Source: Amphiduros pacificus
Lineage: Eukaryota > Annelida > Polychaeta > Phyllodocida > Hesionidae
Length of the DNA stretch: 64,000 bases
Reading direction: 5' to 3'
NCBI GenBank assembly: GCA_949316495.1
Contig: OX439010.1
Span: 24,557,766 to 24,621,765 of the forward strand
Shown here piece by piece: positions 26,022 through 38,684 of the stretch. The notes below the pieces were generated by a model. The model saw only the letters and a list, made by a program, of their open reading frames with translations. It made no database searches and was not told where the DNA came from. Each line of letters starts with the position of its first letter. Within the stretch, counting starts at the first letter, position 1. Position numbers and translations under genes: made by a program.

Positions 26022-26220
26022 TCTAGGGGGGGTATGGTTTAAAAAAAATATCCTAGCTCGTGATTGCCATAAAAAAATATTTTAGCCTCATGTGGCAATA
26101 AAAAAATATCTTGGCATCAGTGAAAAAATATCCTAGCCCAAAGATGTAGGGAAAAAAATATCCTAGCCCAGTTATAAAAGAAAATAATTCTTAGCTCAAT
26201 GATGCACACAAACAAATCTT
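26022..26220. repeat. AAAAAAATATCCTAGC-type short repeats beside a TAGGGGGGGTATG end
   Basis: Five diverged units of A-run plus ATATCCTAGC (spaced about 30-40 bp) follow a TAGGGGGGGTATG string. The same TAGGGGGGGTATG string forms the inverted right end of the transposon-like unit at 43414-44726, which also carries short repeats next to its ends. This may therefore be one end of a related element. The other end was not found. Confidence 0.45.
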
Positions 26221-26833
26221 GAGTAAAGTTTGCAGAACGTAAGGTAGTCGTTCCAAACAAACGATATGTATATGAAAGAAAAATATTGACATCATGCGCA
26301 TATTGTCAATGACGTCAAAAATAAAATTAGTATAGAGTTAATTCAGGTGGGATGATATCGCATGAGGGGCAGTCTAAACGATAGACTGGACAGCTAATAG
26401 GAATCATAAAACCTGGATGACCACTGCCAAATTCTTGCAACAATAGAGGACATAGTCACAACTGCGTCTATTCATAGTACATTTATAACTTAATTTTCAT
26501 TGCCTGCAACGCATTTCATTTTAACATTAGAAACATTTACAACGGTTTGAACTTTTATATATGGAACTTTTAATCCTACCCTGGCAGTTATTTCCCTGCA
26601 TCTCTGGAATTGTTATATTCATTTTATTTCAGATATATCTTTTAGTCAAAAGTTGAAGGGTTTTTATAATTATTTTTCATTTTCCATCGCGACAACCATA
26701 TTTTAGTCCTGCTCTCTGCATAAGTTATTCAATTTTCGCCTACAATGAGATCTTTTTGCATATAAAGTTCAAGTCAAAATCCTATAAATTTATATTGTCT
26801 CAAAGCGTCTTGGGTCTAGCACTATTTAATTCA
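26221..26833. other. non-coding spacer
   Basis: AT-rich unique DNA. No feature seen. Confidence 0.45.
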
Positions 26834-26930
26834 ATAACATGTCCATCCAGACATATTGTTATTAAATGAATAACATTTCCATCCAGACATATTGTTATTA
26901 AATGAAATCATTTCCATCCAGATGTATTGT
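26834..26930. repeat. 36-bp tandem repeat, 2.7 units
   Basis: Units beginning ATAACATGTCCATCCAGACA and ending ATTAAATGA. The third unit is partial and diverged (CCATCCAGATGTATTGT). Confidence 0.88.
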
Positions 26931-27800
<870 letters not shown>

Positions 27801-28649
27801 AAGTGAACTGATAATAATATGAAATGGCAGAGGTGCAAATTAATGTTAGGGGGAACAGTGTCTTCAAAGTTCTTTTTGAAACAAAATTAAAATCGTGTTC
27901 TCCACATTTGAACCTCCAAGATAATTATTTTGTATAAAAATAACTACAAAAACGATTACAATTGTTAATGTGTCTAATGCTAAGGAAGGGATTTTTCTTT
28001 TTATGTCGTTTTCAATTTGTTTTAAAAAATCTATTGATTTTAATCACTTCAGATTCAAAGTTGAGTAAAAATCAGAAAAAGATGTATTATTTGGTAACAA
28101 TCAAAGAATATTGTTGTTACCTTTCTGTAATTATATAAGCTCCTCCCTTTGTACTGCTTGAAAGACCAGTTTTTGGCTATTTTGACTAATAATAAAAGGA
28201 ATTTATTCTGTGACCTCTCCACCTTTCTTAATATTTCATCTTTTTCTTTCCAATACTTCTTTCCAATACTACTCCATGACCGGTTCTTAAAGGTTGTCGT
28301 TTGTGTAATGATGCAAAAGAAAGCTCCCTAGTCACGCTCGAGCTCCAAAAGTGTAGGGCATCAAGTTCCGGTGACAGGCTACTATCAGATCTGTTATTGA
28401 CTGGAGAGTGTTACATTGAAAGGGTTGTTTATACAAACAAACATATTGCACAAACAAAACATAACCCCATGGGTTGATAGCTCTGCTGATTTGAATGAAA
28501 ACACATGAACTGAGATTAAGTACAACAAGCAACCAGGTTATGGTTTTCCATACAAGATCCCAAAGTAGGCAAGATGTTGTATTTTCTGAGGTCTAATTCT
28601 ATCTATTTTCCATTAGACTCAGTTCTTTTTACATTTTGTCATGATTTTT
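27801..28649. other. non-coding spacer
   Basis: AT-rich unique DNA with no supported gene. Confidence 0.4.
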
Positions 28650-29940
28650 TCATAAATCTAATAGCTATCACTAAGTTGTCAAGGAGGCTGCCATTTTGAA
28701 TAACATAGCCAATGAGAATCAAGATAACAAGTTGGGGCCAAATTTGATATGTAACATGCATTTTGATTGGTCAAAATCATCATCTGCTCAAGTCTGCTCC
28801 ACTTTTAATGAGATTTTGCATGCACACAAATTTTGAATTCAAGGTCAATATGTCAAGGTCAAAGGTCACATGACTAAAAAAGTATTACGTGGCAGGGCTA
28901 TGACCTAAGACATTTCTGTATACCAAGTTTTAATTTCTTCTTATAAGTCGTTGATGAGATATGCTCAGTACAAAATTTGTGACATCAAGGTCACTGCACT
29001 AAGGGCAATGGTGACATCACTGAGAATTTAAGGAATCTGAATCTTCAACTCTCTATCTAGCTTTGTATAAAATATGAAACATAAATTTATGGCAGTTTTG
29101 GAGGAGAAGATTTTAAAATAGTGTTGGTATATAACAGATATGAAGTGCATTTAATTCACTTCTAATGGTTGTGATGTGGCAAGTTCACACATTTTTAATT
29201 CAAGGTCAATATGTCAAGGTCAAAGGTCACATGACTAAGAAAGTATGACGAGGCACGGCTATGACCTAAGACATTTCTGTATTCCATGTTTTAATTTCTT
29301 CTTATAAGTGGTTGCTGAGATATACTCACAAAATCTGTGACATCATGGCCACTGCACTGAGATCAATGGTGACATCACTAAGATTTGAAGGAATCTGAAT
29401 CTTCAACTCTCTATCTACCTCTGTATTAAATATGAAACAAATATTACTGGTAGTTTTGGAGAAGATTTTTAAACATAGTGTTAGTATATAACAGATATGA
29501 AGTGTTTTTTATTCACCTCTGATGGTTGTGATGTGACATGTTCACAAATTTTGAATTCAAGGTCAGTATGTCAAGGTCAAAGGTCACATGACTAAAATTG
29601 TATGACAAGGCACAGCTTTAACATAAAACATTTCTGCATACCAAGTTTTAATTTCCTCTGATAAGTGGTTGCTGAGATATGCTGAGTACAAAATTTGTGA
29701 CCTCAAGGTCACTGCACTAAGGTCAATGGTGACATCACTAAGATTTGAAGGAATCTGAATCTTCACCTATATATCTACCTCTGTATAAAATATGAAAGAT
29801 ATAGTACTGGTAGTTTTGGAGGAGAAGATTTTTAAAGAAATGTTGACAGACGGACGGACAGACGGACAGACGGACAGACGGACAGACATTTTCCCCCCTC
29901 CTAAAGCTCTGCGAGCTAAAGTCTCAGCAGAGCTAAAAAC
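28650..29940 (+). mobile_element. Helitron/Helentron-like (pearl-type) non-autonomous element
   Basis: Three tandem core repeats start at about 28841, 29202 and 29559 (spacing 361 and 357 bp, the third cut short near 29840). They are followed by a GACGGACA microsatellite (29845-29887) and then a hairpin, AGCTCTGC (29905-29912) and GCAGAGCT (29927-29934) with a 14-nt loop, ending near GAGCTAAAAA. A tandem-repeat core, then a tetranucleotide-type microsatellite, then a subterminal hairpin is the layout described for bivalve pearl/CvA elements and Helentron-related non-autonomous elements. No transposase or helicase is encoded. Each core repeat contains TCAAGGTCA followed by AGGTCAAAGGTCA, a perfect DR1 nuclear-receptor motif. 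The left limit is approximate and the class assignment is inference. Confidence 0.6.
29845..29887. repeat. (GACGGACA)n microsatellite inside the element
   Basis: About five 8-bp units of GACGGACA, part of the mobile element at 28650-29940. Confidence 0.93.
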
Positions 29941-30889
29941 GTCAACCACCAAACAATGTGAGCAAAAACTTCTCAGAAAAAGAAAACGGCCATACATATA
30001 CTGTTTGTATACTAATATACTAGACTATCCGTAGCTGCTCCAAATTACCCTGATGTCATTTTTTTCTCAGTTATTTTTTCTGAGAAAGCCATCTGTGCGA
30101 TGTTGAAATGTAGACACAATGTGATCACCGCTTCCCGCCATTGCTACTATGGACACTTCTTGTAATCGTCTCTTACCTGCTCTCTGATTGGTCGCAATGA
30201 TTGCTTTATTTCCCATTGTCTCGACTGCCGTGATTGGTACCAAAACCGGATGTGCGTACGGACATCATAGGATTGTTATTAAGATATGAGAGCCCATCTT
30301 CAAATTGGTCCAAGAACTTGACTCAAAATTGTGGGGTATTTACAGCAAAGGTTGCAGGCAACACTGTAAGCAGTAACTTTTGCTCCAGATTAATGGAAAC
30401 TGAAAGCAATAATAAATTATTGCTCTCAGATTATTGCTCTCAGATGGAAACTACTATTCTTTGTGTCTTTAGAAAATTTGTTTTGAAAAAAAGTTTTAGT
30501 AACTTTTGCTGTAAAATATTAGATTTTAGTTTTCTTTTATTTGCATTTAGTTCTATTTTATTTTCTTCTAAATATTTGGTTATTTATTATATTAATATAC
30601 CAGCAACTAATGCTGTGAATTTTACAGCATTGGAACGTTATCTTCATTTACATGACAAATAATTGTTATATGACAGCAATACTTTATGCAATATATGTAT
30701 GTTTACAGCAATGTAAAATTGCTGCGAACATACAGCAAAAGTCGCTGATATTCAACAATAATTCTTGCGATGTAGGTTGGGAGAAATCATTTAAGGAAGC
30801 GAGGTACTTGTGTAAAAAGAGGATTACACATGTTTCGGGAAGTGGTGAGCTTAGGTTTGAGGGGCTATGAGCTAGAGAACTCAAATCAG
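29941..30889. other. non-coding stretch with recurrent TTTACAGCA motifs
   Basis: TTTACAGCA or its complement TGCTGTAAA occurs several times between about 30340 and 30740, in both orientations. Overlapping ORFs (30234-30662, 142 codons, plus; 30652-30870, 72 codons, plus) have no recognisable family, low-complexity Phe/Ser/Leu segments and no splice framing, so I do not call them genes. Confidence 0.35.
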
Positions 30890-31135
30890 AGCCTCAAGGA
30901 TAGAGAACTCAAAAATAGAGAACTCAAAAATAGAGAACTCAATAGTAGAGAACTCAATAATAGAAACCTCAATAATAGAGACCTCAAAAATAGAGAACTC
31001 AAAAGCAGAGAATTTCAATAATAGAGAATTCAATAATGGATAATTCAAAGTAGACAAGTCAATAATATCGAACTCAAAAATAGAGACTTCAAGATAGAGA
31101 GCCCAATAATAGAAATCTCAATAATAAAGAACTGA
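30890..31135. repeat. 15-bp minisatellite
   Basis: About 16 units of AAAAATAGAGAACTC with substitutions. The unit length is a multiple of 3, so the plus strand reads a 5-residue cycle (NRELK). The 63-codon ORF is repeat-derived. Confidence 0.9.
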
Positions 31136-31738
31136 TTCAGAACCTATAGTGCAAATGAAGAATGTACTGAGTTCTAAATAATTTGGGAAAGGCCTTGTCC
31201 GATTAGGACAGAGATCAAGCGATTTCAACCCGAGGCATCTTTTTCTTCATAAAATTTAAGATATTGTGCTTTTATCAAGCAATCATAATGTAGGAATAAA
31301 TATGAGGGAACATTGACAAAACTGGTGCGTTCACTGGACAATAGACATAATCAATTGAAAAAAACAGCAACCAAGAAATAATGGTACAATGATAAACAAA
31401 CAAATAAATATGAAAGTGAATGTCAGAATTCTGGAAGCGGGACAAATATATATTCTGGAAAGCTGAAATGTAATATTGGCATTTTGTGTTGTCTTTGATA
31501 TCCCCATACAACAAACGGACAATCGACCTTGTAAATTTGGTCAGTTCATAAATATTTAGTGATGATATGTCTCTCCATTACATAAATGATATGAATGTCC
31601 TTAAACCTGGCTTCGTTTATATGTGTGACATTTAAGAGAAATGGATATGGTTTATTTCTTTGTGAGATCGTGGACACCAGGTGGCCGTTAATCAATGCCA
31701 ATAATTTTACATTAAGATATTATATTATTGCCAATTAT
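31136..31738. other. non-coding spacer
   Basis: AT-rich unique DNA. Short minus ORFs at 31275-31522 overlap in two frames and show no family signal. Confidence 0.4.
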
Positions 31739-32113
31739 TTATATAAGATATAAAATACTTTGATTGGAATTATGCCACTGATTAAAAAAAGATTTACCTA
31801 GATATCCTGGAGTCTGCGGATATATGTTTTTACAACAATGATTAGGTGAAATCACTCCAAAAATGTTTTTAAAGAAATATGTTCTCATTCCTTTTGAGTC
31901 TGATGTGGTTTTGCACGTCGCACTGGTAGTTTGCTGTCGACTGGTGCACGCTGACGGGACGATGCTACCTGTGTGTCCAGCCTCAGAAGCACAGTGCTCC
32001 TGGTTCCCTATCTCCGGGACATCATTTTCCTCATATCCATTCTCTTTTGTGGTATCCGAATTATCACTTGCATGTTGTCTTGTAATCACAAATATACAAG
32101 TATTGCATCGCAT
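31739..32113 (-). CDS. unrecognised ORF, possible exon (124 codons)
   Basis: The minus-strand ORF begins MRCNTCIFVITRQ. A central Ser/Thr/Glu/Asn-rich hydrophilic part (roughly residues 14-73, with several Cys) is followed by an aromatic-rich tail. The composition of the middle is more protein-like than the surrounding AT-rich DNA, which is why I list it. The same frame is open for another 23 codons upstream of a single TGA just before the ATG. An opposite-strand ORF (31863-32186) overlaps it almost fully, so the strand is undecided. No family is recognised and it may be chance. Confidence 0.15.
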   Translation of the reverse strand: MRCNTCIFVITRQHASDNSDTTKENGYEENDVPEIGNQEHCASEAGHTGSIVPSACTSRQQTTSATCKTTSDSKGMRTYFFKNIFGVISPNHCCKNIYPQTPGYLGKSFFNQWHNSNQSILYLI

Positions 32114-32651
32114 TCAGCGATTTATTGATTCTTTCACAATTTCTGCTTTGCTTGCATTATTCATACTGCTTATGCAACTCATATAAACTTGCAAAAAGTT
32201 TCTACCTTTTAAGTGTGAGATAATCGATGCTAAGTATGGTTATACCAATCCCGGAATGTTGCGATGATGGCGCGATTAATTGGTATGACTGGCGTGTTGG
32301 TACGCGGTGATAGAGTCATTAATGCTGACTGCGTGAGATAAGATGGTGGCAGGTAGGAGCTGATGATGGCGGGGACACGCCCAGTTGGGATGCTGGAGGC
32401 GACCTTCCGCTGCTCACCGTCCTGTCTACTGCTACTACTGATGATGTGTAACCTGCTGCCGGCTCCCACCAGCGTGTCCAGGTGTCCAGGTGTCCAGGTA
32501 AGCAGATGGTAAGCTCATCTCCCCTTCACCGGTAGACAGTTACCTCACTGGCGTGTTTAGGGATGGAAAGTATTCCGTGAGGCCTACCAGAAAACAAAAG
32601 GTCCTGTTGTTCGGGTAGACAAAGCCCCTACTGGCACATTTAGGAGAGTTT
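32114..32651. other. GC-richer non-coding stretch left of the 29-bp array
   Basis: GC content rises from about 32250 onward. A TGTCCAGG triplication (GTGTCCAG x3) lies at about 32472-32497. No gene supported. Confidence 0.4.
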
Positions 32652-35582
32652 CCACTGGCGCATCAAGGAAGGCCAACCCTCCACTGCCGTATCTTGGAAG
32701 GCCAACCCTCCACTGTCGTATCTAGGAAGGCCAACCCTCCACTGTCACTGTCGTATCTAGGAAGGCCAACCCTCCACTGTCGTATCTAGGAAGGCCAACC
32801 CTCCACTATCGTATCTAGGAAGGCCAACCCTCCACTGCCGTATCTAAGAAGGCCAACCCTCCACTGTCGTATCTAGGAAGGCCAACCCTCCATGAGCGTA
32901 TCTAGGAAGGCCAACCCTCCACTGTCGTATCTAGGAAGGCCAACCCTCCACTGCCGTATCTAGGAAGGCCAACCCTCCACTGTCGTATCTAGGAAGGCCA
33001 ACCCTCCACTGTCACTGCCGTATCTAGGAAGGCCAACTCTCCACTGTCGTATCTAAGAAGGCCAACCCTCCACTGTCGTATCTAGGAAGGCCAACCCTCC
33101 ATGAGCGTATCTAGGAAGGCCAACCCTCCACTGTCGTATCTAGGAAGGCCAACCCTCCACTGCCGTATCTAAGAAGGCCAACCCTCCACTGTCGTATCTA
33201 GGAAGGCCAACCCTCCATGAGCGTATCTAGGAAGGCCAACCCTCCACTGTCGTATCTAGGAAGGCCAACCCCCACTGTCGTATCTAGGAAGGCCAACCCT
33301 CCACTGTCGTATCTAGGAAGGCCAACCCTCCAATGGCGTATCTAGGAAGGCCAACCCTCCACTGTCGTATCTAGGAAGGCCAACCCTCCACTGTCGTATC
33401 TAGGAAGGCCAACCCTCCACTGTCGTATCTAGGAAGGCCAACCCTCCACTGTCGTATCTAGGAAGGCCAACCCTCCATTGGCGTATCTAGGAAGGCCAAC
33501 CCTCCACTGTCGTATCTAGGAAGGCCAACCCTCCATTGGCGTATCTAGGAAGGCCAACCCTCCACTGCCGTATGTAGGAAGGCCGACCCTCCACTGCCGT
33601 ATCTAGGAAGGCCAACTCTCCACTGTCGTATCTAAGAAGGCCAACCCTCCACTGTCGTATCTAGGAAGGCCAACCCTCCATGAGCGTATCTAGGAAGGCC
33701 AACCCTCCACTGTCGTATCTAGGAAGGCCAACCCTCCAATGGCGTATCTTGGAAGGCCAACCCTCCACTGTCGTATCTAGGAAGGCCAACCCTCCACTGC
33801 CGTATCTAGGAAGGCCAACCCTCCACTGCCGTATCTAGGAAGGCCAACCCTCCACTGTCGTATCTAGGAAGGCCAACCCTCCACTGCCGTATTTAAGAAG
33901 GCCAACCCTCCACTGCCGTATTTAAGAAGGCCAACCCTCCACTGCCGTATCTAGGAAGGCCAACCCTCCACTGTCGTATCTAGGAAGGCCAACTCTCCAT
34001 TGGTGTATCTAGGAAGGCCAACCCTCCACTGCCGTATCTAGGAAGGCCAACCCTCCACTGTCGTATCTAGGAAGGCCAACCCTCCACTGTCGTATCTAGG
34101 AAGGCCAACCCTCCACTGCCGTATTTAAGAAGGCCAACCCTCCACTGCCGTATTTAAGAAGGCCAACCCTCCACTGCCGTATCTAGGAAGGCCAACCCTC
34201 CACTGTCGTATCTAGGAAGGCCAACTCTCCATTGGTGTATCTAGGAAGGCCAACCCTCCACTGCCGTATCTAGGAAGGCCAACCCTCCACTGTCGTATTT
34301 AGGAAGGCCAACCCTCCAATGGCGTATCTTGGAAGGCCAACCCTCCACTGTCGTATCTAGGAAGGCCAACCCTCCACTGCCGTATCTAGGAAGGCCAACC
34401 CTCCACTGCCGTATCTAGGAAGGCAAACCCCCCACTGTCGTATCTAGGAAGGCCGACCCTCCACTGCCGTATCTGAGAAGGCCAACCCTCCACTGTCGTA
34501 TCTAGGAAGGCCAACCCTCCACTGTCGTATCTAGGAAGGCCAACCCTCCACTGTCGTATCTAGGAAGGCCAACCCTCCATGAGCGTATCTAGGAAGGCCA
34601 ACCCTCCACTGTCGTATCTAGGAAGGCCAACCCTCCACTATCGTATCTAGGAAGGCCAACCCTCCACTGCCGTATCTAAGAAGGCCAATCCTCCACTGTC
34701 GTATCTAGGAAGGCCAACCCTCCATGAGCGTATCTAGGAAGGCCAACCCTCCACTGCCGTATCTAGGAAGGCCAACCCTCCACTATCGTATCTAGGAAGG
34801 CCAACCCTCCACTGCCGTATCTAAGAAGGCCAACCCTCCACTGCCGTATCTTGGAAGGCCAACCCTCCACTGTCGTATCTAGGAAGGCCAACCCCCCACT
34901 GTCGTATCTAGGAAGGCCAACCCTCCACTGTCGTATCTAGGAAGGCCAACCCTCCACTATCGTATCTAGGAAGGCCAACCCTCCACTGCCGTATTTAAGA
35001 AGGCCAACCCTCCACTGCCGTATCTTGGAAGGCCAACCCTCCACTGTCGTATCTAGGAAGGCCAACCCCCACTGTCGTATCTAGGAAGGCCAACCCTCCA
35101 CTATCGTATCTAGGAAGGCCAACCCTCCACTGCCGTATCTAGGAAGGCCAACCCTCCACTGCCGTATCTTGGAAGGCCAACCCTCCACTGTCGTATCTAG
35201 GAAGGCCAACCCTCCACTGCCGTATCTAGGAAGGCCAACCCTCCACTATCGTATCTAGGAAGGCCAACCCTCCACTGCCGTATCTAGGAAGGCCAACCCT
35301 CCACTGCCGTATCTAGGAAGGCCAACCCTCCACTGCCGTATCTAGGAAGGCCAACCCTCCACTGCCGTATCTTGGAAGGCCAACCCTCCACTGTCGTATC
35401 TAGGAAGGCCAACCCTCCACTGTCGTATCTAGGAAGGCCAACCCTCCACTATCGTATCTAGGAAGGCCAACCCTCCACTGCCGTATCTAGGAAGGCCAAC
35501 CCTCCACTGCCGTATCTAGGAAGGCCAACCCTCCATGAGTGTATGTAGGAAGGCCAATCCTCCATGAGCGTATCTAGGAAAG
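32652..35582. repeat. 29-bp minisatellite, about 100 units
   Basis: Unit CCACTGTCGTATCTAGGAAG followed by GCCAACCCT. The main variation is in the bases before the CG (TGTCG, TGCCG, TATCG, TGAGCG, TTGGCG, ATGGCG) plus CTAGG/CTAAG/TTAAG/CTTGG. The CpG itself is kept in nearly every unit. A run containing two TTTAAG units recurs 232 bp apart (33881 and 34113), equal to 8 units, showing higher-order repetition. Both strands carry TAG, so no long ORF results. Confidence 0.97.
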
Positions 35583-35669
35583 CTTCGTCCCTATACACAT
35601 GTTAGGTAGGACAACCCCTTTTTGTGCTCTTCACCATCAAGTACATGACACTCATTATCTCTTCATTTA

Positions 35670-36560
35670 TTTACCATTCTCCTTCATTCCTTCTTCATCT
35701 TCCTTCATCTCTTCACCACCTCCTTCATTTCTTCACCATCCTCCTCCATTTCTTCACCATCCTCCTTCACCGTCCTCTATTTCTTCACCATCCTCCTTCA
35801 CCGTCCTCCATTTCTTCACCATCCTCCTTCACCCCCCTCCATTTCTTCACCATCCTCCTTCACCGTCCTCCATTTCTTCACCATCCTCCTTCACCGTCCT
35901 CCATTTCTTCACCATCCTCCTTCACCGTCCTCCATTTCTTTACCATCCTCCTTCACCGTCCTCCATTTCTTCACCATCCTCCTTCACCCCCCTCCATCTC
36001 TTCACTATCCTCCTTCACCGTCCTCCGTTTCTTCACTATCCTCCTTCACCCCCCTCCATTTCTTCACTATCCTCCTTCACCCCCCTCCATTTTTTCACCC
36101 CCCTCCATTTCTTCACCATCCTCCTTCACCGTCCTCCATTTCTTCACCATCCTCCTTCACCGTCCTCCATTTCTTCACCATCCTCCTTCACCGTCCTCCA
36201 TTTCTTCACTATTCTCCTTCACCCCCTCCATTTCTTCACTATCCTCCTTCACCCTCCTCCATTTCTTCATTATCCTCTTTCACCGTCCTCCATTTCTTCA
36301 CCATCCTCCTTCACCGTCCTCCATTTCTTCACCATCCTCCTTCACCGTCCTCCATTTCTTCACTATCCTCCTTCACCCTCCTCCATTTCTTCACTATCCT
36401 CATTCACCCTCCTCCATTTCTTCACTATCCTCCTTCACCGTCCTCCATTTCTTCACTATCCTCCTTCACCCTCCTCCATTTCTTCACCCTCCTCCATTTC
36501 TTCACCCTGCTCCATTTCTTCACCATCCTCCATTCCTTCACCATCCTCCATTTCTTCAAC
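35670..36560. repeat. 31-bp pyrimidine-rich minisatellite, about 28 units
   Basis: Unit CCATTTCTTCACCATCCTCC followed by TTCACCGTCCT, with variants ACCCCC/ACCCTC for ACCGTC. It is strongly strand-asymmetric (C/T-rich plus strand). The plus strand of the unit has no stop trinucleotide and 31 is not a multiple of 3, so overlapping 357- and 336-codon ORFs appear in two frames with the same 31-residue cycle. These are not genes. Confidence 0.96.
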
Positions 36561-36669
36561 ATATTTCTACACTCCTTTTCTGCCATCCATCACTCCATCG
36601 CAGTCATCCTTCATTTATTTATACGATTCTTTAGCTTGCCTTCATCCCATCGTCCTTCATGCCATGATA

Positions 36670-36865
36670 TAAACCATTACTTTAAAAAATTATTCAAACC
36701 ATTATTCAAATCAATATTTTAAACCTATATTCAAACCATTCCCTTAAATCATTACTTTAAACCATCGCTTTGAACAATCACTTTGAATCATTACTCTAAA
36801 CCACTACTTTAAACCATTACTTCAAATCATTACTTTGAACCATTACTTTAAACAATTACTTTCGC
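36670..36865. repeat. 14-bp degenerate repeat
   Basis: About 13 units of ACCATTACTTTAAA with frequent substitutions, directly following the 31-bp array. Confidence 0.75.
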
Positions 36866-36944
36866 TCTATCCTAGTACCTACTGACATATTATGAATCGC
36901 TAAATAATAGTATTCATCATTTTATCGAGTTGACTTGTTTCACC

Positions 36945-37579
36945 TAGGGATGGGCCCGGGACGATACCGATACCGATACTTTATAAACGATACCAATACT
37001 TGCACGATACCGATATCGTTACCTGACAATTGGGCTGCCATACTGGCCCATCAAAAACAACACACTAGAACTTCACAAACAAAATTAAAAGTGCATAAAA
37101 AACTCTTTAAAATCCAATCATAGCACCCAGTGACTTCAGGTTTGTGTCAATTATTATAATATTTGTGCACATGCATAAGTGCCATTTTTTCTACAAAAAC
37201 ATAAACTGCACCTCCTGATACAGTGCTTAGTGTGAAATACCATCAAGAGGAATATATATGTTTATTTAGCTGCACCCCATAACTTTATCGAGGTTCGAGT
37301 TAGAGAGGCCGGGGTAATCAATGTGGCAACCAAGCCTAGACACAAAGTTATTTCTAATCAGGTGTCATCCCTGTGATGTGGTCAGCAGCTCTCTCTGTTC
37401 TCTGTGGGGTATTTTGATTGGGGACAGATTACAACACTTGACCACTGGCTAATATCGAGGCCTGAGGTTAGTACAGTACCGGTTCCAAGCATCGGTTCAG
37501 GTAGAAAGAACCGGGACTCTTCCAAAACATTGAAAACCAGCGGGTTCCCGGGACTCATCAGTACCGGGGCCCATCCCGA
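36945..37579. mobile_element. hAT-type non-autonomous element (MITE), 635 bp
   Basis: An 8-bp target-site duplication, GTTTCACC, flanks it (36937-36944 and 37580-37587). Terminal inverted repeats read TAGGGATGGGCCCGGGA on the left and TCGGGATGGGCCCCGGTA on the right strand. The left subterminal region carries repeated CGATACC (several copies within 36961-37015), and the right carries ACCGG/GTACCGG repeats, as expected for transposase-binding subterminal sites. There is no transposase ORF and the ORFs at 36935 and 37404 are incidental. The 8-bp duplication and subterminal repeats support the hAT superfamily. The intact TSD suggests a fairly recent insertion. Confidence 0.85.
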
Positions 37580-38403
37580 GTTTCACCTACGATTAACAAT
37601 TCTAAAACCATTAAACAAAATAGATCTGTCCCAAAGCTCGGTAAAGATACAGTCATAGAATATCACTTTGCAAATATCACTGCCAAGTAAGACCTTTATC
37701 CAGACACAAGCTTATTGTAATGTGAGACACGATGTCATTTTGCGTTAATAGTTGCAGCTAGGATACAGTTACAAGTTCCATTGCTGAGAAAGAAAATGAG
37801 ATAAATACAATCACACAAAACATAAAAAAATTATAACAGTGTCTCAAAAAAATGAACAACACTTATTTCAGTTAAATATATATTCATTTAAAGTTATTCA
37901 TTAACAACTTTATTTAAAAACTTTATTTAAAAACTTTATTTAAAAGGTTATTCATATAAAATGTTATTTAAAAAGTGTAGTAAGGACTACATAAATATAA
38001 CATTAAGACAAGTTTTTCTTGATGAATAATTTTTTCCTTAAATCTGTATGAAGAAAAAATCATCATAGTTCTGAAGACTGATAAGGCGATTACTAGGTTT
38101 CATAACATTTCCCTTTTTATCTGCACCACATGTGATCAGCTCACAATCTGATGACGTTTCTCCTCCACCCCCCCCCCCCCCCCAGACTATCTCCTGTCAG
38201 ACCGTCGCCACGCGCAAACACCGACTTCTCATAAAATACTGCCAAAGATCGAGGTCGCACAAAAACAAAGGTAAATATAAATATGTAAATATGTATATAT
38301 ATAGTCCAAAGTAAAAAGGTAGTTGTATACAGTGTAATGGTGATGAAAGTAATCCAAGCAAGAAAGTCCGTGGTGACAAAGAGTTAAAACCTTTTATTGC
38401 GAA

Positions 38404-38404
<1 letters not shown>
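37580..38404. other. non-coding spacer
   Basis: AT-rich sequence with TTATTTAAAAACTT repeats near 37900-37975 and a poly-C run at about 38169-38183. No supported gene. Confidence 0.45.

Positions 38405-38468
<64 letters not shown>
38405..38468. repeat. (TA)n microsatellite
   Basis: Uninterrupted TA run of about 64 bp. Confidence 0.97.
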
Positions 38469-38471
<3 letters not shown>

Positions 38472-38684
38472 CTGTACATATTATGTGCATATATGTGAAG
38501 CATTGCCATTACATGACAGAGCTTTGTGGTTTTTCACAGATTTGTTTATGACGTGTCTCGTTAAGCGAATCCTGAGGCCCTGCTTGTTTTCTGGGTTGGA
38601 TAGCAATTGCATGCTATTGTCAAACTTTGTTGCTGATTTCCAGAATTCTCCAGGATATTTTTACATCCTACTTTTTTTTTATTT

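Noticed and set aside
35599-36672. Plus-strand ORFs of 357 and 336 codons, Ser/Pro/Phe-rich
   Set aside because: Products of the 31-bp pyrimidine-rich array in two overlapping frames. No independent coding evidence.
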